Source: Hymenolepis diminuta (lineage: Eukaryota > Platyhelminthes > Cestoda > Cyclophyllidea > Hymenolepididae). Taken from it: a DNA stretch of 64,000 nucleotides. Numbering within the stretch: the first letter of the stretch is position 1; each line of letters starts with the position of its first letter. This document shows positions 53,001 through 64,000 of the stretch, piece after piece. Both the position numbers and the translations under genes were made by a program. Where the stretch lies: positions 658,225 through 722,224 of the forward strand of contig CAADRB010000047.1 in NCBI GenBank assembly GCA_900708905.1, in the 5' to 3' direction. Under the pieces are notes generated by a model. It saw only the letters and a list, made by a program, of their open reading frames with translations. It did no database searches and was not told where the DNA came from.

Positions 53001-56000
53001 TGGATACCGCATTTATGATAAGGTGAGAGATTTGAAGGACAGATAAAATTTGCACTACAGAAGAGTCAAGTGTACCAGAGATGTAAGAGGAAGGTATTTC
53101 TACTTAGCAGAGGATGGTTTAAACAATGGAATGTGTTAGCATTCATTGAGTTTATCTATAAAAAGGGTCGAACTAAACATGAGATTTCGAGAATGATACA
53201 TCGTCTTTAATGCAATATTTACTGCTAGAAGAAAGAAAATCGAGTAGAAAAGAGTCTCAAACCTCCATGGTTATGCAGTTTTGAATAATCATATCCATAT
53301 GCATAATTGCTCCAATATAGTCAGAGGTAGTGCTGCGATCAAATATTAAATTTTTACTTCCCGAAAAAAATATATTAAATATTTTTCGTTAATTAATTTA
53401 TAATTGTCAATGAATTAGATTTGAAAAATTATATTATTTTATGTTGAATTTTGGTAAATAAACTGCATATTTTACTCCTTGAAAGCAGCCGAAATTTGTT
53501 GACGGTGATTAGTTAGTTTGGAAATTGTATTAAAATCAGAGCGCCACAGGTGTCCTGACCCTTTTTGGGTTCCGATAGTATGATGTATAGGCTATATTGT
53601 TTTATTTTTATTAATCATTAACCGAGTAAATCCATTTTCGCGATGTGGTGTGCTTAATTAATTTTTTTTTGTTTTAGTACACAACATTAACGGAGATTAT
53701 TTTATTTTAATTTCTCAATCCAAATTTCTTTGAGGTCTGCCAGTATATGTTTGTAGATTATGGATAATAAACAGAAACTGTGGATATTAATTTGATATTT
53801 ACCAAGTGACATGACTTTGTATTGACCGCACTATTTGTTTAAGTTTCGATTATTCATTCAAAGTCTGCGTTCGGCAACTTATGGGCTCAATTTGACCCCT
53901 TTTAAGAGAAAAACGCTAAACTTTCATTTAGGAACAATCTGCCAGAGTAAATATGCAAAATATGTCACGAATTAATTGATCTCGCGCGTGAATTTTTTTC
54001 AAACCTCTCTTTTGACCCCATTCAAGACTCATTCTAGATGTCAAGGAAATCAATTTAAAATTGCCATAATAATTGTATTATTTCACATCTAATCCTTTTC
54101 AATTTTTTAAAATTGAAATTGCTTTAATTTTAAAAGAATTATCCTTCATTGAGATACCACTTAATATCTGCTCTTTGGCACTATTCATTCATAATAACTG
54201 TGACGGTTTTGACATGCTGATATTAATACTAAATGTAGGCGCCCTTTTCAAACAAACACACGTTTTTGCTACAAGTTGAAGGCTACAAACAAATATTCGT
54301 TTAGTCGATTTTAAAAAATGTTTTGATTGATTTTTAAATTATTTAAAATATCCTTCAAAAAGTTTTGTAATACCTGCTACTAACATTTTAGTTGAAACCA
54401 GTATTAATTTAAACAAAAATCGATTTAAAATGTAAAAGAAACTTGTGGCAACATTTAGCAAAGATAATATCTTCTAAATCAAAAATAAAAATAAAATAAA
54501 TATGGAAGTAATTTATTAAAAGAGGGAATAATCTTGAAATTTCTTCTTCGCATGTATTTCTTAAGAGAAAATCCAATCCAACTTGAGTCGAGTACTTAAT
54601 CAGCACGGTTTTCTTCCACCTTTAATCGAAAGGTTTAGAAGAGTTTCGGAAACGCCTGAAGTCATGATTACTTTCTAGAGTAGCTTTGGTCCTGGCAGAC
54701 TCATGGAGTTCAATAGATTTCAACATTGCTTCGTCAAAAGCGAAAATTGCAAGCTACTAAGGATTCTGAGATTAACCAATTGTAGCAAAGCTGATTAAAT
54801 TTAAATATTTTTTTAAGTCTGCCTATTTTCCATTAATAATTTCATTTCTTGAGATTCTTTTAATATTCTCTCTGAAAGTGAATGGCCGAAAGTTTCACAA
54901 ATCCGTTTGAATTAATGAGAGGGAGTTAAAAATACAAACACAAATTTAACAGTTTTAAAGACTTGATAGCGGCGCCACTCTTACCCTCAGAGTAATATAC
55001 TTAATTGCTTTGCAGTAATATATTAGTAAAATAAATTTTATGAAATAAAGCATTCCAATCAAAGTTGTACTTTTAATTGTCACATATTTCAATTTCCGTA
55101 TATTTTAATTGCGTTCTGATTTTGTGAATGCAAGTACATAAAAGTGATTAAAACTATGGTAAATATTTTAATGGTAACATGAATTATAATTTATTCTTTA
55201 CACGTATTAAAATAATACATTTTGAAAATCTCTTTTCTGCAAACTGGAAGGCCATGAGTTTAATAAAATAAGGTCCAATCGTCAACCACTCGGTTGTTAG
55301 ACATTCAAGCTCTGCCAGTTACGCTGGTTTTACTGCTACAGTAGCTTCCTGTTCTCATTCAGAATCGTAATATCAACGTAATCATAGTGATGAAAACTCG
55401 CATGGAGATTTCATCGAAACCGTTTTATTGTTTCCGTTAGTTGTACTTTATTCGGGTTTGTTAGCCGAGTAAATACATTTGGGACTGGATCGTAAAGATC
55501 AAATGGTTCAAAACAGCGCTGACCGTTATTTATTATTTTAATTTTTTTGCAATTAATGTAAAAAAACGTTAAATACACTTAAATAACTTAAAATTGATTT
55601 TTTTAATTTTTTGCAAAAACTTTTCGCAAATAATTCAATTCGGATTTACTTGAATTCAAAATGTAAAAGCGGTGAATATTCCCCTTTAATGTAAACTGTT
55701 TGGAGATGGTTTAAACTACTATTCCTGGTGTTTAAAATGGGGCTTTTGATATCAACAAGCATATTCTAATCTCGCTAACGAGTTAAAACTTTACAAATAC
55801 CTTCAGATAAAAATCCATTTGTTTCAAAAGTGGTGGTTATAACAGTTACCTAATTTACTACCTGCTTGGCATGATATTCAGCAGAATTTCAAATAAATTG
55901 ACGTTAATTATTAGTAAAAACTATCAAACATAGAGCGAGAAAAATAATCTACCAATTTCACACTAAAGAAATTTTTAATTTTCTAATTGCAGGTGAGAAA

Positions 56001-56267
56001 GTATTATGAAATACTATTTAAATTATTGTATAATTTATTTTCAAGACAGCATCATTTTAATATAAATGAAATATAAAATACGTTACAAAAGATTATTTAT
56101 AATTTTGCTTGTGTATTTTACACGTTATTTACCACATTTTGCTAATTTAAATATTGCAAATCGGCTCTTACCAGTTCTAGCCAAAGTAAACCAAATTTCA
56201 GCATTCGAACCAATCATATCGCTGTAATTCCCGTACGACCAATCAAAATTTATCCAGCATATTGAAA
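41046..56267. other. Long region upstream of the GPCR, no supported gene
   Basis: A few splice-flanked open segments (e.g. 41859-41921, 44281-44397) and an ambiguous minus-strand island (46120-46677) were noticed but cannot be assembled into a gene. A 14-base palindrome CACATATATATGTG lies at 42298-42311. No promoter for the GPCR could be identified with confidence. Confidence 0.45.
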
Positions 56268-59200
56268 ATGTTCACACTATCACGTTCACATAAGCATTAC
56301 ATCATATTTTTCGGATTGATTAAACACGATCTGTTCAGGTTAATGGAGGGCTTAAAAGCCATCACAACGACAGATGCATTTATCAACTCCACATTAATCC
56401 ATCTTAAAACCCCTGCTTATGAAGTCCCCAGCAATCAGCCAATCTACCCAATTAATCAAATTCTATCCAGCTATGTTAATACGCTCAAAACCAACGTTTA
56501 CAAGCGAATTTTACTGGCCATATATTGCCTGATCTTTATTCTTGGATCCTTTCTTAATCTCCTCCTCATCTACATTATCATTCGAGTGCGGAATCCAAAA
56601 TCTAAGTCAAATAGACGCATGTTGTTAATGCACGTGTGTTGCGATCTTGCCCTGGTGTGGTTTGGGGCACCCTATACTGCTTATACTTCTGTTTACAAAG
56701 ATTGGAAACTTGGATCTGAAATGTGTTATATCGCTTCTTTCCTCATCTACTTTATTGTTGGTCTTACGAATTTCCTACTAGTGGCAATCTGTCTCAATCG
56801 GAGTATAGCGATTTCCCGCGCTGGTCGATGTACTGGAGAAAGTGACTACGATGTCAACTGTCGAGTGACTGCACTTATTACCTCAGCGATTGTTATTGCA
56901 GTCATTATTGCTCTTCCATCCTCAATAGTTTCAAGAGTAGTAAGATTAAAATTCCACCCGCTATCCGATCATTACGGCACAAGGGTATGCCAGTAAGTTC
57001 TTTAATAAACATATCTATAATTTATTACCAGAAAAGTTCTACCCTTATCCCTTTATATATGTGATATTCATTTTAAATTATCGTTCTTTAAATCTCAACG
57101 GGTGTGTTAAGTTGGATTCAAATTTGGCTGTTAGAATTTTATTTGTTTGAAAAATGACCGTTTTGGCTGCTTTATGAATTAACTCTAATCATTCATAAAA
57201 AATTTTTTAATGGTTTTGAAAAACAGTTCTTTACATAAGCTACAAATAAACAATTACCAGTATAAAGTAAAAGAAATTAATTCCCTACATTTCAATAATT
57301 TACGCCTTCCAATGCAAAATTAATAATAATACTATTAAATAAAAAAAACTAGTTGCACATTTTCCGAGTGCATTTGTTTATCTGTAAACTAAATTATTCA
57401 CAAAGTTCGAAAAGGCACACAAAAACACAAAATTACTAAATGCTGTTGCTTTCGAAGGAAATTTTGATCGAAAACACTCTGAAATATTTTTTAAATTGTT
57501 CTTGCTGCTGCTGGTAATCACAATATTATAATTATAAATCAATAATTTTTTTAAAAAAATAAATAAGACATAAGTTACAAATTTTGATATAGCAATTTGA
57601 AAAATTGGCGTAACACGCACTTTATTGCTTCTATCTTTATATTTGATTTCTTTTAATCTTTCAGTCAGAAGGACACGACTGATTAAGCACTTTCCGCTCA
57701 ATTTTTTCCACATTGACAGAAACTGAGGTGATTCGTTCCACGACCCGCTTCTTATTTGCAAACTCGTATCAAACAAAGATCCAATCGAGTTTTCAAACTT
57801 CACAATAGGCAATACTTCATATAAACAAGCTCATTCTATTTATCTCATTAAAAAAAGAAATTTAACTTTTTTGAGGAACGCAGATCTTATCATACGTGTT
57901 CTAAAAAGAGGTATAATTAATGAAACATAATTTTATGTTTTAATGTTTGTTTATTTGGCGAAGAAAGATAAGCTAATCTTTCCCCAGGTTCAAAAACTTT
58001 TTTACGATATTCATATATTTTGTTGTACAAAGCTCTTGTCCAGCTGTACCGAACTCTGTATTGTTGATATAATCAGTATTTAATAATATTAACAAGGAGA
58101 GGTCAATGCGATTAAGAAATTTGAAATTTATGGCCACTTACTTCTAATAAGCTCCCAGGTATTCAAAATATGTACGTACGGGAACTGCGACGACCAATAA
58201 CAGGCTAAGATAGCCAGATCAGTATTGACGGATAAAATTTTACCCATAGAACTCTCTATTGAAGTGATGTGATGTATCTTCCGAATTGATTGACCCGCTA
58301 AACTTTAAAAAATACACAAATAATTTATCCCTATGAATACATTCGAGTTGATTCCGACCAAAGTAGGGAATCTTTTTATGAAGTGGCATTGATCGGTCTT
58401 CTTTATCAAGCATCGAATTAGTCTACCGATCCTCTTTGAAAATGCATGATTTGATCTTTTTTCCTCAGAAAACTATGCGCGAATAAGCGCGATGACAAAT
58501 TAGTAAAAAATGAGCACTTCATTTCAATAAATGCTATATTGAACTTTAATGAGGACTGCTTGATGATAACTTCAAGGCGATTCCTACTACAAATGAAATC
58601 TAGGGAGTAAGGTTGCCGGTATATCGATAATATGCCATGACCCCAATTTAGTAATTATAGAAAGTAAAATCTCCGAAAAATCAAGACCATTTAATTTTGT
58701 TGCCCATTTTTCAACTCGGTATCATTGAAAATTATATATCAAAATACTCGTTACATTTGTGAGTGTTTGAGTTGTTAAATCGCATTACGGTCATGACCTT
58801 TTTTAGGGAAACTTGGGGTCGCAAAAGACGAATGGTTTATGACTTCACTCTCATCATATTCATCTACTTGATTCCACTCTTCGTTATATGCCTGAGTCAT
58901 CACGTTGTAACCAGGCAGCTGCGTCGGTCTCATCAAATGCTCATCGTGATGGGACATACCATTGGTGCTAAATGGCGTCGTCGCAGACAACGACTCATTC
59001 GCCTCTGCGTCCTGATGACCTCTCTATTTGTCCTTTCCTGGTTCCCCAACCATCTATTAAATATTCTCACCAAAGTTTGCAACTTCTTTGGTGACACCTC
59101 GGAGATGCTTATGGACTACTCTCTGTGCTTGGGCATTTCGAATACCGTCAGTGAACCTTTGCTACTAATTTTTACTTGTTCGGCATATCAACGTTTTCTC

Positions 59201-59362
59201 CGACGTCTTTTGGCTCGATGGAAGCTGGTAAAAACAACCACGACGACCGAGGCTAGTGAACCGCTAGCATCTTCAAGTATCGGTGCACCGGCGGTTCCAC
59301 AGATAACAAGAGTGACTAAAGATGAGCCGCAGCTTAAGCTGTCTATGGAAAAGAACGTCTAA
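56268..59362 (+). CDS. Class A (rhodopsin-like) GPCR, probable peptide receptor, two exons
   Basis: Coding sequence is join(56268-56992, 58807-59362), 426 residues. Seven membrane segments are visible: TM1 ~81-105 (N97 = N1.50), TM2 ~118-140 (D126 = D2.50), a Trp in ECL1 (W146), TM3 ~153-176 opened by C153, TM4 ~199-220, ECL2 cysteine C241 followed by ETW, TM5 ~253-275 (P265), a basic ICL3 (KWRRRRQRL), TM6 with SWFPNH (W320, P322), and TM7 with P359. N40-S-T is a glycosylation sequon in the N-terminus. Key deviations: the DRY position reads NRS (177-179), NPxxY reads EPLLL (358-362), and the TM4 Trp is absent. The start chosen is ATG 56268 (A at -3; in-frame stop at 56187-56189 upstream); ATG 56343 (residue 26) is an alternative. 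The SWFPNH motif recalls peptide receptors, but subfamily and ligand are not recognisable. The receptor is inferred to sit in the plasma membrane and couple to G proteins. Confidence 0.9.
56993..58806 (+). other. Phase-2 intron of the GPCR gene
   Basis: The donor is CCA|GTAAGT at 56993 and the acceptor is a T-run ending TTTTTTAG at 58806. Exon 1 ends with two bases (CA) of a codon and exon 2 starts with G, giving CAG (Gln242), so the frame continues without gap between the ECL2 cysteine and ETW. The 1,814-base intron has no convincing gene inside. A 144-residue antisense open frame (57378-57812) starts only at TTG, is low in complexity and is treated as chance. Confidence 0.88.
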
Positions 59363-59442
59363 TTTCACTTGAATTCTATCCTTCACTTTATTCTTACATT
59401 TTTGTTGAAACTGTATAAATATGTGTATTTTGCTACCATGAC

Positions 59443-59448
59443 AATAAA
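59443..59448 (+). terminator. Polyadenylation signal AATAAA of the GPCR gene
   Basis: A canonical AATAAA sits 80 bases after the TAA stop of the receptor, in a T-rich short 3' UTR. The position fits the end of this transcript. The cleavage site itself cannot be seen. Confidence 0.65.
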
Positions 59449-59462
59449 GACTGTAAAAGTGA

Positions 59463-62400
59463 AAGTTTAAAATTTTTCATTTCAAATGACATTCTTGGAG
59501 TTTCAAGCAATGAGAGCCGGGGAAATGTGGTATTATCTTTATGCTATCATGTGTAAATTACACATTATATAAGGCATTGGTCGTCACAGAGAGCACAACT
59601 GTGCGCAAATGTATTATTTCAAACTTTTGGCGCTTGCTTGTTCATCGATCAGTCCCTTAAAACTGAGGAATCAGTTTATATCAGTGTCTTCTTCGATTTC
59701 GTCAGTCAATTGTAATACAGTACGATGTTAGTAAACATTAGAGTTACTATTTTAATGCACTAGAATGCCATGTTACGCAACCTATTCTTCCCTTGCGCAT
59801 GGAACAGCCACAGTTACCATACACATTGGCATCACAATTAAGCCTCTCTGGTGAGAAATTGACTTTGGCGACCCCTTCATTTTGTCAGACTTAACCAATA
59901 AAGATGAACGATGATTCTTCCAATCACGAGGCATACACCGATGCGCTGAGAATCTGAGACGTCGGGCCCTGTAGACGCTCATATTAATCAGTGTCAGTGG
60001 CTCAGACAATTATTTTGATGGCTGATTTACAAATCACTCCGTCCTATTTCCCTAAGTTGTTCGACAAATCAGTCTTTTCAAACGTAGAGTATCGAAAATT
60101 CTATTGAAATAAAGTCAATCATTTCTTGTTCCTATCATTGCTGGCGCTTATTAAATTCCATTAAATTTAGATGCAAGAATTTTTAACCTTCTTTACCATC
60201 GATTTAAGTTGCTATTTTAAAATTCTACAAAAATAATTTTTTGATAAAAGCATAAGTACTGCGCTTAAAACATAAAATTCAAATGTTTTGAAATGTCAAC
60301 CAATTAGTTTGCGCCAAAAGTGTCGATTCAAATAGCGTTTTCTATTGTTTATGACGCTATTCTTTTAGTTTTCTCCGTCAAGTTATGAAACAATAAGCTA
60401 CAACCAAGAAAAAACCTGTTATAAATATACGATATCTGAATTCTCATGTTTTTCAAACGAGGCGCATTATTTGAAGTGCGATTAAAACAAAAAGGATTTT
60501 TCGATTAATACAAGGCGTTTTATCCCCATAAATAAAGGGATATATTATCATGTTTTTACTAATGATATACACTCTTGCACTCTTGTACACAATGGCATTA
60601 CCATTGATGCTATTCATCTGTCAAACACAAATAAATAACCGAAACAAGGAGAAATAAATTTTTAATAAAGTATATTTCTTAAATGAATATGCGTAAACAA
60701 TAAAAAACAAAAAAAACCACCTCCTAACCGGTTTTATCTAAAAACTACCGGACAAAATGGCGGGAAACATTTTTGGGTAGCAGTTGTCTTAACAATAGAC
60801 CAATTCACACGCATTTCGTCCTTCACAGAATCTATGAAAATGAGCACATGACCGGAAGGACAGGAAAAAGTTAATATAAAAAATGTATTAAAAAGAGAGC
60901 AATAGATGCAGAGGTGAACTACTTTATCAACGTGATGAAATTTAAATTCCTTACGAATATTATGATAAAATAAATTCACTTTAATAATTTGCTTTTCAAG
61001 CTGTAAATTGTCTCCAACAGTTGTTACGCGCAAGTGTTTGTGGTTACTTTAAATATAATGATGCAAATAAAACTTGGGTTGACAAATTTTAAACCAATTG
61101 TCGAATTGAATTTTCAAAAAGTATTTATATCTTGTGCCGTCAAATCAGGTTAAATAAAGGTTAACATCAAGATGACATGACTAAAATATATTTAAATGGA
61201 GTTATCTAGTATAAATGAAATGGCAAAGGCGAATTTTGGTACCATCAAAATGCTTCACCGTGGACCCTACGAAGAAAGAGAATTTTGAAGGATGGATTAG
61301 CAGAAAAGAGCTATATTTATGTTATACCGTTCATTAAGCTATACCTTCTATTCTTCACCAATTTTCACTAAGACAACGGGTGGGCCAGTGATGAGCAGGG
61401 TTTATAGAATAAGGATCAGAGATAAGAAGAAGATCAGGACCGGGTATGCATTAGATTGGATATCGTGGACGCATCGGTGTGAGCTCGCTTACAAACATTT
61501 GATGGGAAGGCGTAACATAAGCAGATGGAATGGTTATGCAAAGACTCAACCTGGCGATGCTCACTCAAGCCCCACTTGAGTGGTTAAATCACTCCGACTG
61601 ATCGAACTGCTATATGAAGGGGAGGATGATTCTATAGGAAAATCTAAATCACGGTAGGGGTTAGGCACCCTAAATTGAGTTTACTATCCTGATTTCGTGA
61701 TAATTAAGTCCGAGATATTTAGTGATGATAGAGACAAAAATTTCCCACTTGAGAAAAGCTTAATGAATTTGTCACTGCAGGATGATTTGACGGGTGTTAT
61801 TAACCACTTTTTAATAGAAGTTTACTTTTGTATTTACTTGTTATTATTTTAATAAGTTTAAAAACATAAGACAGATATATCACAGAAGAATATAAAGAAT
61901 ATTACGATTGGTATTGTTAAATACCCCAAAATTTGATGAATTTTAAAATCGTGAAAAATTTTAATTTAAAAATCAATTTCTTTTTTTTCAACAAGAAACG
62001 CCAAAGCAAATGCATTTGCTCTCAAGGTTATTTAGATGACCTGCCTTCAACTTACACAAACTTTTAATTTATGCACAAAGAAATATGAACACAAAGAAAT
62101 GCAAGTAAAAAATTCAAATTCCTGTTAAGCGCGAACTTTTAATGCCCCCCTTCCGTCCTCAGTCGATTAAAATAACATCAAAAGCAATGCAAGCTTGTTT
62201 GATTAACAATTTTAAATATGGAAATAGTGAGTAACCTGTGACTTATAAGTTTTACAATTTTCATTTGTCGAACACAAATGGAATTTTTATAATTATTGAA
62301 AAAAAGTCAATATAATTTGCAAATAAATGATCAATTTCTGAAAAGCCATTGCTACAACTTATCAATCGACCTATCAAATGCGATTTCCTTCCATTTCGCA

Positions 62401-64000
62401 AAAACTGAAAGGTGAAATTAGTGAACAAACTGAGTGTTGAAGATCCGCCGATGTACTAACCCCCCTTTATATGAGTAAAACGAGGATTTAATAAAGTTTA
62501 ATTTCAAACTTTTGTACAGTCATTAACAATAAAATAACTTTTTATTGGCTAAAATACTTATTTTCATATATATCTAACTTTAAACTACTGCCGGAAGCTT
62601 ACTTTTCTAACCATAGCATTTCAAATGAACTTTCCATGAAAATACAGAACTGATTTTTTAAGCACCACTTCCCTTGTTAAAATGTTTTGCCCGAATTAAG
62701 TTAAATTAAAAAAAAACACTTATGAGAAAATCTAAATAATTTTAAAAGAAAAGCGGCAATTAGAGTGACAATATAAAATTCATTCTTTCTAATCAAATTT
62801 TGTTTAGAGAAGAATATTTGGCAGCGCAACATTTTGTCTTAGTAAAAATAGTACAAATGAATGTTATGGATTTAATATAACGATTATTGCTTTTTTAAAC
62901 TAAATACCGTGCACTAATCAATACTTTCCAATTTAAATTTATAAAACAAAAAACTTTTTTTTAATTTTTACTTCCCGGTTCCTCCAAAGACTTTTGGCTG
63001 TTTTGAACACAAACAGCTTTCTATGAGATTGCCAACTTTATCCCATTTTATATTGATTTTCAGAATTTATGTCTTGATATAAAATAATACATGCATTTAA
63101 ATAAATAAAATAAATCAAAATTACATGAAATTGTTTCATTTAATCCTGGATAAGCATGAAATGTCACATTTAAAGCGGTCAGCCTAGTAGACAAAGTATA
63201 CATGTGGAAAATCTAAATTCACATGTTTAATCCCAAGCGACGCAACACTATGGAAGGAATTGAAGATCGAGCTGAAAGTATTCCCTTAATTCTAAAGTGT
63301 CTGAGTGGCTGAGTTGCATAAACAAAGATTGGCGGGTTTTATAAATCAAATAGATTCAATTAAGGTGAAATAATTTAAATAGTAATTAACAAACTTACAT
63401 GTTACATTTATAGCTCATTGTTCTATAAACCCTTTTTATAGCTCATAAAATCCTCTGTAGGTAACATTTTACAGAATTATGAAGAGCGGTTTTGCAAAGC
63501 TGTATTGTGGAAAGAAGAGAGTATTCAAGCAGACGAAGCAACGAAGTTTGAAGACAAATTATCGTGTAACCAGTAATATTCAAACTTTTGAAATTGGCAA
63601 ATAAATGAAGAAAGTCAGGGAAAAGAATATCTTAGAACGTTGCTATTGTAATATTGCTAAATTAAATTACTTCGGAACATAAATAAAGAGAGAATATAAT
63701 GTATTATTTTTTTAATTAAATTTAAATTTCATTTTTTTTTGTTCATTAAAGAATTACTTGAAACCAGCAAAATGAATAATAAGTTAATAAATTTAAATTA
63801 ATTTTTCACAAAGTGCTATGATTTATCACATTTTTTAAATAATGAAAGTTCTGTGAATCGCGTGACATGAATGAGGATATCTGATGAAAATTCGACCGAG
63901 TCATATGACTTAAGAATAGTCGGTAAGATGAAAGTAATTGAATTTTTTTTTAGAGCTTAATATTTTAAAATTTAATGAAAATTCTTTAAGAAACATTTAT
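59463..64000. other. Region downstream of the GPCR, no supported gene
   Basis: It contains two small palindromes (59549-59565 and 61562-61582) and a GC-richer stretch (59766-60010) with broken coding-like frames on both strands. The 86-codon frame 61319-61579 has no recognisable domain. Confidence 0.5.

Noticed and set aside
57378..57812. 144-codon open frame on the minus strand inside the GPCR intron
   Set aside because: It starts at TTG, is lysine/asparagine/phenylalanine-rich as expected from AT-rich DNA, has no domain and overlaps the intron antisense.
61319..61579. 86-codon open frame on the + strand
   Set aside because: No domain, no splice or transcript evidence; arginine-rich wording alone is not enough.

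Overview
The window looks like AT-rich, gene-poor DNA from an invertebrate animal. Support for this: a spliced 7TM receptor gene with GT-AG borders, scattered relics of Tc1/mariner-superfamily transposons (one close to the irritans subfamily), LTR- and TIR-type repeats, and unresolved N runs typical of a draft assembly. No bacterial operon structure is visible. The species cannot be fixed from sequence alone. A flatworm is one possibility, but arthropods and other invertebrates are not excluded.

Only one intact protein gene can be supported. It is a two-exon class A (rhodopsin-family) GPCR on the + strand at 56268-59362. Exon 1 (N-terminus to the ECL2 cysteine) and exon 2 (ECL2 to the C-tail) are separated by a 1,814-base phase-2 intron whose borders rebuild a Gln codon exactly. 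A canonical AATAAA lies about 80 bases after the stop. The receptor keeps several class A anchors but has unusual residues at the DRY, NPxxY and W4.50 positions.

The rest is mostly mobile-element debris. There is an internally deleted irritans-like mariner with TIRs and TA duplications (10699-11389), a 3'-truncated mariner of another subfamily (31182-31815) and a C-terminal scrap of a further Tc1/mariner-type transposase (22676-23003). Two ~550-base direct copies of one LTR-like repeat (15646-16198 and 20526-21071) each have their own short flanking duplication. A 621-base element (19106-19726) has 51-base terminal inverted repeats, TGTTG...CAACA ends and a GATC duplication; this structure fits a non-autonomous Ginger-type DNA transposon at least as well as a solo LTR.

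Layout: 1-10698 AT-rich with no gene seen; 10.7-11.4 kb mariner; 15.6-23.0 kb a cluster of repeats and transposon relics; 31.2-31.8 kb second mariner; 37.6-42 kb several open, splice-flanked but unproven candidate exons; 46.1-46.7 kb an ambiguous coding-like island on the minus strand; 56.3-59.5 kb GPCR gene; 59.5-64 kb AT-rich with small palindromes. The transposon relics and the GPCR show no functional link.
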